Translations under genes and position numbers: made by a program
The notes under the pieces: model-generated
Told to the model about the DNA's origin: nothing
Databases searched by the model: none
Seen by the model: only the letters and a program-made list of their open reading frames with translations
Shown: piece after piece, positions 1-9,652 of the stretch
How positions within the stretch are numbered: position 1 is the stretch's first letter
How the letters are laid out: every line of letters starts with the position of its first letter
DNA from: Oreohelix idahoensis
Taxonomy: Eukaryota; Mollusca; Gastropoda; Stylommatophora; Oreohelicidae
Length of the DNA stretch: 64,000 nucleotides
NCBI GenBank assembly: GCA_024509875.1
Contig: JAMPIV010009924.1
Span: forward strand, 686,959-750,958
Direction of reading: 5' to 3'

Positions 1-47
1 CTTCTCATGGGACACACAGCCACCACTGCTGCTGGTCACCTGACATT

Positions 48-112
48 GATGTGCTGTGTCAGTGATGTGCTGTGTCAGTGATGTGCTGTGTCAGTGATGT
101 GCTGTGTCAGTG
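48..112. repeat. 16-bp minisatellite, four copies
   Basis: Four consecutive copies of the unit GATGTGCTGTGTCAGT, essentially perfect, followed by a diverging GATGG. It is non-coding tandem repeat with no associated gene. Confidence 0.9.
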
Positions 113-224
113 ATGGTTTCTCTGACAATTTGTTTTAAACGATTAGATTGCCAGCCCCATTCACAATCTTAAATTAGTTGTCTCATGTGACACGGGGACT
201 GCACGGAACTCAGTGTGTAGTTTT

Positions 225-324
225 ACATTACATTACAGCACAGTATAGTACAGTATAATACAGTAAAGTATAGTATAATACAGTGTACTGCAGTACAGTA
301 CATTACAGTATACTATGGTATGGT
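225..324. repeat. Low-complexity ACAGT/ATGGT tract (left half)
   Basis: Imperfect repetition of TACAGTA-like and TATGGT-like words. The tract resumes at 1137-1215 after the LINE fragment, so it was one low-complexity locus split by the insertion. The word TATGGTATGGT at 314-324 recurs at 1137-1147 and is the probable target-site duplication. Confidence 0.7.
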
Positions 325-1136
325 TTCTAGCACATTCACATCAACTCATCCAGGAAAAAACGGATAGGCTTAATAAGTATAGCCAGCAGGTGGGCTTGAA
401 CATCAACCTAAAGAAGACAGAGATCATGACGCTCAATGTAAGCAACCCTGAGCCCATATCAGTAAGGAATCAGCAACTGGTACAGACAGATACCTTCACA
501 TACCATTGATGCATAGTAACACCAGACGGCGGGGCAGGCAAAGACATCAACATCAGAATGAATAAAACAAGAACAGCCTTTTTTAGCCTAAACAACATCT
601 GGAAGTCCTCTCAGTACAGCACAAGGACAAAATTAAAATTATATCAGAGCTGTGTGCTCTCTGTGCTTCTCTATGGTGCAGAATGCTGGAGAGTTACAGA
701 GAAGGAAATGTCGAAATTATCCTCTTTTCACACAACATGCCTAAGAAAAATTCACCGAATCTTTTGGCCGAATACCATCACCAGCCAAGATCTGCTTACT
801 CGGAGCAAGCAAGAGGACATGCACACCATCATAGCTGGCAGACGCTGGAGCTGGGTTGGCCATGTCCTCAGAAGAGACCCTGATGCCATCACAAGAACAG
901 CTATGCTTTGGACCCCTGAAGGAAAACGAAAGAGAGGCCGACCAAAAACAACCTGGCGGAGTACTGTGGAGGCTGAGATGCAAAGAATGGACCAGAGTTG
1001 GGGCACTGTACGAAGGATGGCCGCCGACCGAACAAAGTGGAATCAATTTGTTGTTGCCCTACAAGACGCCAATAGGTGTGTTGGCCACTGACTGCTTTGA
1101 CGGTCGGCGGTTAAGGATCTTAGAAGAAGAAGATTG
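325..1136 (+). mobile_element. 5'-truncated APE-type LINE, C-terminal part of ORF2
   Basis: This is the 3' end of a non-LTR retrotransposon (RTE-like; clade uncertain). The translation reads from just after the RT active site (QQVGLNINLKKTE) through the C-terminal domain, with RRWSWVGHVLRRDPD and KRKRGRPKTTWR, and ends at 1091 after a short frame break near 509 (an in-frame stop). Only about 45 bases of 3' UTR follow, ending in a GAAGAAGAAGA tail. Flanking TATGGTATGGT copies at 314-324 and 1137-1147 fit target-primed insertion. Sister copies of the same family lie at 7912-9652 and 16703-17320. It has no endonuclease or RT core and is dead on arrival. Confidence 0.85.
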
Positions 1137-2600
1137 TATGGTATGGTATGGTATTGGGGTATGATATGGTATAGTATGGAATATTATGGTATGGCATGGT
1201 ACAGTATATTACAGTGCCCCATGTAGGTCCCGGGGTCTCTGATGAGACAAAGAAGCAATAGAACTACTGCTCCATCAGGCATGTCGTAAAAGGCCACTAA
1301 TATGAAGTTGTTCATGGGGCTGACAACTTCATCATGAAGAACAAATTGCTACATGAACTAACACTGTGTTAGCACTTGAATGTTTTGGTGAAGGCTTACA
1401 GGAAGGGACACCGGCTACAATGGTGGCTTTATGCTCCACAAGGAATGATGATAGTTGTTATAGTACGTGGATTTATTTATTTGTTGTAACATAATATGTC
1501 TCCAGGATTACTTTGATTGAAAGGCAAAGGTAAACACAGTCCCATAGAAAATACTGCCTTAGGAGAGTGAAGCGAATTAAGATAGGTCTCAGCTTTATTG
1601 GGGGGGGGGGGGGGGGGGGGGGTTGTAATACCTTCCTTAACTCACGAGCAGAATCAGTGATCCATTTGCATATGGGTAGACTACAGCGTGAGGTAACCTA
1701 GTTATGAACGCTATAACTTTGCCCCGGGAAGCACATGCCCTAACCATTCTGCCTTTCGACGCTATTTTTGACACTGTCGAAAGAAATTAACAAGCAAGTC
1801 CTATTTTCACGATAACTCTTTTTCGCCTATATCTCGTCATTTTACAACGGTTATTTCCCTTGTTCCAGCGGACATTTTCCTTTGTGGCAAACTGCGCTAT
1901 GACCGAAATTTGAAAGTAAACAAAGGAAATGAATAGATCGCTTTGATAATAACAAGGACAGCTGTATAAAGTTATGTTCGTTAATTCCTATAGCATGTAG
2001 AACGATTAAAAAACCCACACTAACATGGATATACTAATAAACTCGATGAATCTCAGTGTTCTACTTATTGCCAAAGCAATTTACGGCGCCGTAGATTGTA
2101 AAATGTTGAGGTTTTAACTCTGCCGGCTCCCCTTAGCGATGGTTAGAAATATCTATCCAGCTGTCTAACGCCAGCGATTTCCGCCATGTTTCCTTAATTG
2201 AAGTAGGTTAATGTATCTCAGACATCCAGATACCATCTGTGCTAGGTCGGTCGAGGAAAGATTAGAGTCGTATTTGTTTCGTGTCTTTGTTCCAGTGCAC
2301 TTTTGTCGAAGTCACGCGGTGTGTTTTCTGCAGTAATACGTGCGGTTGTTCATACACTCAAAGTGTTTGTTGTTTGTGTCTTTCGCACCATTATCATTAT
2401 TGACATAATGTTAACATTATCATTACTGACATCATTATCTCTGTCATCTTTACACACACAAAATATGAAGAAAACAAAATTATTCAGTACATGTTAAAAC
2501 TATAATGAACAGATATTTATTATAAAACGAAAAACATTTTACGAAACAAATCTTTCTCAGTGGAAGTAAGAAAGAGGGTTGGTCAGTGTTACATAAAGCA
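1137..2600. other. No recognised gene; low complexity, G-tract, possible SINE
   Basis: 1137-1215 is the right half of the ATGGT low-complexity tract. Positions 1218-1330 (GTAGGTCCCGGGGTCTCTGA and onward) look SINE-like in base composition, but I could not define ends or a target duplication. A run of 23 G occurs at 1600-1622. The remainder is AT-rich intergenic or intronic sequence without a convincing ORF. Confidence 0.5.
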
Positions 2601-2614
2601 GTTGGTGTCACATG

Positions 2615-3005
2615 GAAGCGACTCATGGATAAGAAGTAAATAAGCAAGAAAATCCCTGGATAGGACAGTGATGGGGCAATTACAGCAGAAATGTTGACAA
2701 TACGATGTGCAGCTCAAGAGAGTCATGAGGATGTCTACAAAGAAGCCAGTGCCCAAATAAAGCTTATTACTGATATTAGAAGGAAGTAATCCGCTTTCTT
2801 TGGACATATAATGAGAAAAGGAAAGCTGCAATATTATGTGATAACAGAACAGATTAAAGAACAAAGAGGAAGAGGAAGAACAAAGAGAGACAGAACTGGA
2901 CAGTTCGACACCATGTCACGTAAAGAAGCCAACAACAGAATTGATTAACAGTAAGGTGACATGAAGTTGTGGAGAGGCATGATCATCGACACCATCGGGC
3001 ACGGT
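2615..3005 (+). pseudogene. Decayed RTE-like LINE C-terminus
   Basis: The plus strand carries stop-riddled fragments that follow the order of an RTE-type ORF2 C-terminus: an SFFGHIMRKGKL-like segment, an RGRGRTKRDR-like basic segment, then a RID...KLWRGMIID-like end. Several in-frame stops and shifts are present. Related relics occur at 6745-7300. The assignment rests on motif order only. Confidence 0.4.
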
Positions 3006-3469
3006 ACGTGAATAAGAATTTTATTAGCATGGATTAACAAGAAGGCGAGTGTTAATTTAGTAGTAACAGTGATCCTTGGTAGAATAAAAAAATACACACT
3101 TTTGACCAAACCTTAATGGAGAGTTGTGAGAGGGGTTGGGATTTGGGGGTTCTTTTTATAGATTTGCTCATGTGTATACTTATTTTATACGGAACCGGCA
3201 AATTTTAATATCAGCATACAGTTTATAAACGACATTTGAAAAATAGGTCAAAACGGTATTACGTGGTTCTAGTTATAATAATATATTTTGCGTTGAGTTT
3301 GTAGGGAAGACATTCACGAAACGAGTCAGTGTGAGTGCGAACAATTCAGGAAAGGGCGATACTCGTCGATTAATAATAATATTTATAATAATGACAATGA
3401 GATAATGAAAAGAAACTTACATGTTTCTAACAGTACAGATGACAGAAACATTGCTTTGTTTTATTGAAA

Positions 3470-3474
<5 letters not shown>

Positions 3475-3529
<55 letters not shown>

Positions 3530-3538
3530 CGAGAGAGA
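3475..3538. repeat. (GA)n microsatellite
   Basis: A nearly pure GA dinucleotide tract with a few C interruptions towards its right end. It directly precedes the long GATA array. Confidence 0.95.
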
Positions 3539-3550
3539 AAGTGATGACAC

Positions 3551-3872
<322 letters not shown>

Positions 3873-4004
3873 GAGAATACATAGTTTAGAAGATTTTTAT
3901 GACAGGAAGAGCTTTTAGTGACAGACCAAAGAGTAGATACACGGAAACATATGCAGGTAAACAAATACAAAAAGTGTAATTAAAGGACACACGGGTGGAC
4001 TCAC

Positions 4005-4673
4005 CAGCTGCTGTAGTTGACTACATGAGTCACACCTGCACGCGGCAGGATGTACGTCCAGTACGTTCTTGCTGAGCAACAACTTCAGACTTCGGCCATG
4101 ATGACGGATGGACCTCTTCCAGTCTTTGGCCGACTCACGTCCAGAGATGGCCTGAAACTCATTCGGCGTGAACCACTTTCCGTCTTGCTCAATGCACTTG
4201 CCTTTGCTGCCCTGGTAGAGTTTGGACATGTACATGAGCGCTTTGTTGTCTCCGCACTCCACCTGGAGGCAGATGTCGTTCTGGTGGAACTCGGGCGTGA
4301 CGTCGTCCTCGGAGCAGTTGTTGAGGTTGACGATAGTACTTCCAACGCGATAGATGTTGGGTCCGGTCTGCATGAAACCCGTATGCATCTGTTCGTTGTC
4401 ACCAGCATCTGAAGCGCCGTCATCGTCTACACTGCTGCTGCTGCAACTACTGCTGCTAATGATGGTACCAGGATTGCTGTTGGTGTTGAATGATGGACTC
4501 GGTAAAGCTGGAGAAACCGCATGGCCCGTGTTGATGTGGCTGCGTTTTGTGTCCACAGTTTCCAAAGTGTGAGAATTTACGGCGTCGTCAGTCACTCTCT
4601 CACTTTCTTCTCTCTGCTCTACGATCAACTCTCCCCCGTCCTCTACCTCAGCGTCTTCGCTCAGACCAGGGCT
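4005..4673 (-). CDS. DEAF1: Internal exon of a DEAF1-like SAND-domain transcription factor
   Basis: This minus-strand exon encodes a complete SAND DNA-binding domain. An acidic/serine-rich leader (EDAEVEDGGE, then a run of S and D) precedes it. The domain begins near ICLQVECGDNKALMYMSKLY and runs through GKWFTPNEFQAISGR, the signature KDWKRSIRHHGR, and a terminal CRCDSC. KDWK is the DNA-contact motif of SAND domains. WFTPNEFQA..GR next to KDWKRSIR matches DEAF1 better than GMEB or Sp100 from memory of those families. The exon ends at a consensus donor (GTGAGT, complement of 3999-4004). The frame has a stop (TAA at 4674-4676) immediately upstream, so the acceptor must lie at or after it, for example the AG at 4672-4673; the reading frame contains no suitable start. 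Neighbouring exons, including the MYND finger expected in DEAF1, are not seen in the window. This is the only convincing host gene segment here. Confidence 0.82.
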
Positions 4674-4676
4674 TTA

Positions 4677-6744
4677 CTTTCTCTTGTCAGAAAGTAACAG
4701 CTTTGTGAACCTGACTGAACCAATATCAGGACGTTAAACGTAAAGATAATCAACACAGAAGTTTAAAAAGTTCGTTACAAGTTTCCTTTCCTGTGTTTAT
4801 AACTTCCTTTCTTGTTTGCAACGTTGTGAAATTACAGCGGAAACCATAATGACTGCGTCGTGACTCTCTCCGCATTCTCTCGGCAGTCTATTTATGTTAT
4901 AACGCTATCTGATCTGCGACGTAAAAACGGAAAATATGACTTGGTGTTAGTAAGAAGTACTTAGCGTGGTAATTGCCAACCATCCAATGACGGGCGAAGC
5001 GATTGATTGATGCCTGCAGGAAACAAACCTGCGAGGTCGCCCGCTAGCGGGGGTACACAGCAAAGCCTGTAGGCCGAGCCTGGGCTAACACTCGCATCAA
5101 GCTTAGTATGTACACAATCCGGGGTCTTTTCAGATTCCGTCAAACAGACGGGACGAGTTTATGTATTTATGTATCTCGCATATACGTCTGTCTAAACAAC
5201 GTTCCAGATGGCGTGTGTAGAGTGAGTGCACGGTAGATGAAACCGGCGTGGGGCAGTCCAAGGAATGCGATAAAACACGTACAGAAATGGAGATGTTAAT
5301 AGTTAGGTCCTCTCGTGAAGCGATGTTCAAAAGCAGGCAGTAATGAGTCGCTTTCACCGAAGCACTGGTCGAGTGCTGATAATTATAGAAACAGCGAGTG
5401 TGACCGCTTTCGAACGAGCTGTGTGAGAAGAAGTTGTATGAAAACGTTCGTTCGTTCTCAGCGAGCAGTTTATTTGCCTAACCATCACTTGATACACACG
5501 GAGAGAAAAAATCCTTCAAACAGGCTCTGGCCCAGGTTGCTAAAATTGACCAGAAAATGCTCACCTTGTTACGAGGCGAGTCGAAAACAAGGCCCCATCG
5601 TCGAAGAGGCCACCAAACGCGCGACAGTTAATAACAAAATCCACGCTGATCTGACACCCCTGCTGATAGTCTTTCGTTCAAATTAAAACCGATCGCGTCC
5701 TAACATAATAGTGTTGTTAAATGTGTATAAATTACGCGGAAAGGTTGAAAAACAAAATAAACTAGTCGGGACAGGGTTCCTCAAGTTGATATTAACATGT
5801 AATCAATAGCAAAAGCCCCATAAACCGAGATATTTAGTCTAAACGCAAGGAGATATCGAAACGACAGGTTCACATTATACGACGCCGTAGTTTCATTTTG
5901 GTTACTCCTGGGACAAAGACCGCGTGCCACGTTCTCGACTTGGCAAATCATTTTAATCCTCTGTGTAGTTTTTCAGACTTGAGGGCTGGGAGAAATGTAT
6001 AATGAGGAAGGGGAAACATAGAGGCGGGACTCGTTCATTGTTCTGTCAGAGGGACCGAATAAAAATATGGAACAGAAGGCGACAACACAAGTGCTGTTCT
6101 ATAATAATATCTCAAGGCTGATTAAAAATTCGATCGATATCACGGCGAAGCTCACACACACACACACACACATACGCACACGTGTTCCGTTGAATAAGGG
6201 CACGTATAGACACGCCAAAACACACACACAAGCATAAACACGTATTCAAGCAATTGCAATTCACGGTATTCACGCTATTCAAGTCTGATCTCTTGATTGT
6301 TGCTTGAATCGCTCGCAATTTGTGTCCAAGTTTCCGTCAATGGTTGGCGACACAGAACAAAAAGTGTTTTTAGATTTGTGTGTCAGCTTCAAGTCGCAAC
6401 AGCGGCACAATGTCTTAACTATATCTAAACTTAACAAACCCTGTTTCCCTTCACGCCAAATTTATTAACACAGAAACGAAGTTCTAGGCCCGGTTTCTTA
6501 ACAAGCAAGACCCCCTCGGTGTTGGCACGTTGTACATATACATAAGGAGAACGGCCGTTAATTATTATGTCCAATTACATAGCTGTTTAGCCTATTCTAT
6601 CATGTAGAAGCAAGTCGTGGACAATCAATAAACAATCAGGATAATCTGTAGAGGACAAACAAATGTGGTCTTACATATAAACGTTAAAAATACCAAATGT
6701 AGGGCTTAAAAGAAAAACTAACAATCAGTATGTTCTGAAAGAGG
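4677..6744. other. No recognised gene; candidate retroposon tail
   Basis: No coding sequence is supported. Positions 4985-5140 contain a GC-rich segment that on the minus strand ends in CATCAATCAATC, resembling the tetranucleotide tail of a retroposon. CA-rich microsatellite patches occur at about 6153-6240. If the SAND exon is internal, part of this is probably its upstream intron. Confidence 0.4.
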
Positions 6745-7300
6745 TCCGTGAGCAAAGGAAGTTTATTGCTCAGACGAAAGCAGTCCGCTTTGCTTTGGTA
6801 TGTTACCAGTAGAAGACAGCTGGTGTATATTGTGAGAAACATAACGATTGATGGAAAAAGATAGAGGAGTCAAAGAGAGAGGACACTGCACAGTTTAACA
6901 TAATGCCATAGAAAGAAGTCGACAAAAGAATTGATAAACAACAGTTGGAACAGAAAGTCGTGGAAAGATATGATCGCCTACACCGTAGGCAGTTGAAAAG
7001 ATGTGACTACATTACGGCCCACCTTTTCTTGTCTGTTTTTTAGTAAGTCTGCATAATTTTGAATGAGAATAAACCAGTCGGTGTTCATTTGACATGTAAT
7101 GACATGTATTGAAAAAGAAGTGGTCGGGAATATTGTAACAACCTGGAAAATAGAGGACATCTGAAATTATAGGATAGCAAGGAAGATAATATAATAGGCA
7201 GATTAACACAATGATATAGACATAAGTCAGCAATAGAATTGATGAGAACATCAACGATCAAATTTGTGGAGAGATATGATTGTCGGCGGGAACGGCAGGC
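6745..7300 (+). pseudogene. Two decayed RTE-like LINE 3' relics
   Basis: Two successive segments (about 6760-7000 and 7160-7290) carry the same degenerate motif order as the relic at 2615-3005: a phrase like AATAGAATTGATGAGAAC, followed by GTGGAGAGATATGAT and then a short end. Reading frames are destroyed. Called only by mutual resemblance. Confidence 0.35.
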
Positions 7301-7911
7301 AACAAAGGAGCTGTGTGAATCTACTTTAGAATGTAACCAAGGCTGGTCACGGTTGCTGTGTGTTATCTCACTAGGTGGCAGATGGCAGGCCTAGTGGCGT
7401 AATTTAAGTTTACAACTTCTCTTTTTATCTTCCAAGTTATTTAGTTGATATCATTACTGGCCATCTCCGCCAGAGGTGTAAATTCCTGGATGATACTCTA
7501 ATCCTTTTCTTGTATACTTCAGGTTCGTTCAGTTCCTTCTTTGATGTTAATAGTGACTTCGTATAGTGGTAGTTTAAATGTACATGGCATACAATCAGCA
7601 ACTCATAAAGATGGAATCAAATTCATTCTGATCCTTCAATATTTTTAATAACTTAATAAAACAACAAGTATAATGGGTCATTCAAATGATAGAGTTCTCC
7701 TAGAAGCCTTTACTGGGTCTTTGGTACTTCAGGTTAACTCGTACATGAATTCTATGTCTCGTAAACTTCCGTATTCCTCTTTAACTTATTCTTTACTCCG
7801 TGTGATGCTGCACTGTAATTCTGTCCTTCAACCGGCCCGATTCTGTTCTTCTATTTTGAATTTTCACCCTTTTTTTCCTTCTCATTTGAATATATATCGT
7901 GTAACTAAATT

Positions 7912-9613
7912 CATCAGCGGAAAACAAGGTGCAAACAATATTACATTAGTAAGAGATGGGCAAGGAGGTCTCATCGGGACAGCGGGGGGACGGGAAACGG
8001 GATGGGCAGAGCACTTCAGAGAAACTCTGAACAAGGAAATACCAGAGACGCAATTGAATGTTCCTGAGGCTGAAAACGATCTGGATGTAGGTACAGACGT
8101 TCCGCGAGGGGAAGAGATCATCACGGCAATCGAGGGGTTAAAGAGCGGTAAAGCTCCGGGCCATGATAACTTAGATGCAGAGCTGTTTGAGACGGGCCCT
8201 GAGCTGGCGGCGGAACTATTGGAGCCACTGTTTGCACGGGTGTGGAAAGCGGGGATAGCACCATCGGAGTGGAACAGGGGAATAGTTGTCAGATTGCCCA
8301 AGAGGGGAGATCTTTCGGACTGCAATGGTTGGAGAGGGGTCGCTCTTCTCTCGGTTCCCAGCAAGGTGCTAGGCAGGATGGTTATACAGAGAATTTCAAA
8401 GGCAGTGGACTGCAGGCTGAGGAGAGAACGGGCAGGATTTAGAGGGAACGGAAGATGTGTGGACCATATATTCACTCTCAGGAACATTATAGAGCAGTGC
8501 TCAGAATGGCAAAGACAGCTTTACATAAGTTTTGTTGATTTTGAGAAGGCTTTTGACAGCGTACATGGGGACAGTTTATGGAGAATGCTGAGGGCTTGTG
8601 GAGTTCCGGGCTGCGTGGTGTCGGTCATAAAAGGCCTCTATGCCGGCTTTGCGTGTGGTGTTGGGCGGAGCAACCTGGCCTTCGGGGTGGGGACGGGGGT
8701 GCGACAGGGGTGCCCCTTGTCGGCCACTCTGTTTTTGACAGTCGTGGACTGGGTGGTGCGCCGGGCGACAGAGGGCGGTCCAAGAGGGGTGGGATGGACT
8801 ACATTTTCGGCGTTGGAAGATCTGGAGTATGCAGATGACATTGCACTGCTGGCGCGTTCACATCAACACATCCAGGAAGAAACGGATAGACTTAATAAAT
8901 TTAGCCAGCAGGTGGGCTTGAGCATCAATTTAAAGAGGTCTGGGGTCGTGACGCTCGGTGTGAGCAACCCTGGGCCCATGTCAGTGGGGAATCGGCAGCT
9001 GGTGCGGACGGGTGCCTTCACATGCCTGGGAAGCGTGGTGACACCGGACGGTGGGGCGGGCGGGGACATCGACATCAGAGTGAATGGGGCGGGAACGGCC
9101 TTCTTTGGCCTAGGTGGCATCTGGAGGTCCTCCCGGTGCAGCACGGGCACAAAATTGAGATTATGCCGGAGTTGCGTGCTTTCTGTGCTTCTCTGTGGTG
9201 CGGAGTGCTGGAGGGTCGCGGAGAGGGAGGTGTCAGGGTTGTCCTCTTTTCACACAGCATGCCTAGGAGGGGTTCATCGAGTCTTTTGGCCGAGTGCCAT
9301 CGCCGGCCAGGATCTGCTTACTCGTGGCAAGCAGGAGGACATGCATACCATCATGGCTGGCAGACGCTGGAGCTGGGTTGGTCATGTCCTCAGAAGAGAC
9401 CCCGATGCCATCACAAGAACAGCTATGCTTTGGACCCCTGAAGGAAAGCGAAAGAGAGGCCGACCAAAAACAACTTGGCGGAGGACTGTGGAGGCTGAGA
9501 TGCGGGGAGTGAACCGGGGTTGGGGCACTGTACGAAGGATGGCCACCGACCGTGCAAGGTGGAATCAATTTGTTATTGCCCTACAAGACGCCACTAGGCG
9601 TGATGGCCACTGA
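7912..9613 (+). pseudogene. LINE reverse transcriptase ORF2 (hypermutated, open frame)
   Basis: The frame is open from 7673 to 9613, but the first ~80 codons before 7912 are unrelated flanking sequence. The LINE part starts at ISGKQGANNITLV. RT motifs follow in order: LKSGKAPGHDN, NGWRGVALLSVPSK, FVDFEKAFDSV, GVRQGCPLSATLF and the catalytic LEYADDIALLA. The C-terminal domain has RRWSWVGHVLRRDPD and KRKRGRPKTTWRR. Compared with sister copies, many K, N, T, Y and M codons have become G/R/E, S/D, A, C and V, as A-to-G change predicts. A-to-G on the sense strand cannot create a stop from any sense codon, so the long open frame is not evidence of function. The endonuclease domain is missing. Confidence 0.85.
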
Positions 9614-9652
9614 CTGCTTTGACGGTCGGTGGTTAAGGATCGAAGAAGAAGA
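7912..9652 (+). mobile_element. 5'-truncated APE-type LINE, A-to-G hypermutated copy
   Basis: Same family as 325-1136 and 16703-17320 but longer, containing the whole RT domain. Aligned by eye with the other two copies over about 650 bases, it differs by roughly 80 A-to-G changes on the coding strand against only a handful of G-to-A and fewer than ten each of C-to-T and T-to-C. Changes are dense at 8940-9345, nearly absent at 9350-9495 and dense again at 9500-9530. It ends with the family's GAAGAAGAAGAT tail. The truncated 5' junction is near 7912; no clear target duplication was found. Confidence 0.85.

Noticed and set aside
4085..4423. Other-frame ORFs overlapping the SAND exon on both strands
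   Set aside because: They are shadows of the SAND frame with no motifs.
4005..4673. GMEB1/2 or Sp100/AIRE identity for the SAND exon
   Set aside because: The CIEQDGKWFTPNEFQA-like and KDWKRSIR segments and the terminal CRCDSC fit DEAF1 better by recalled family features; no PHD or bromodomain is nearby. Not formally excluded.
7673..7911. First 80 codons of the 646-residue frame as part of the LINE protein
   Set aside because: They are AT-rich, without LINE motifs, and precede the family's recognisable sequence; the frame simply reads through the flank.
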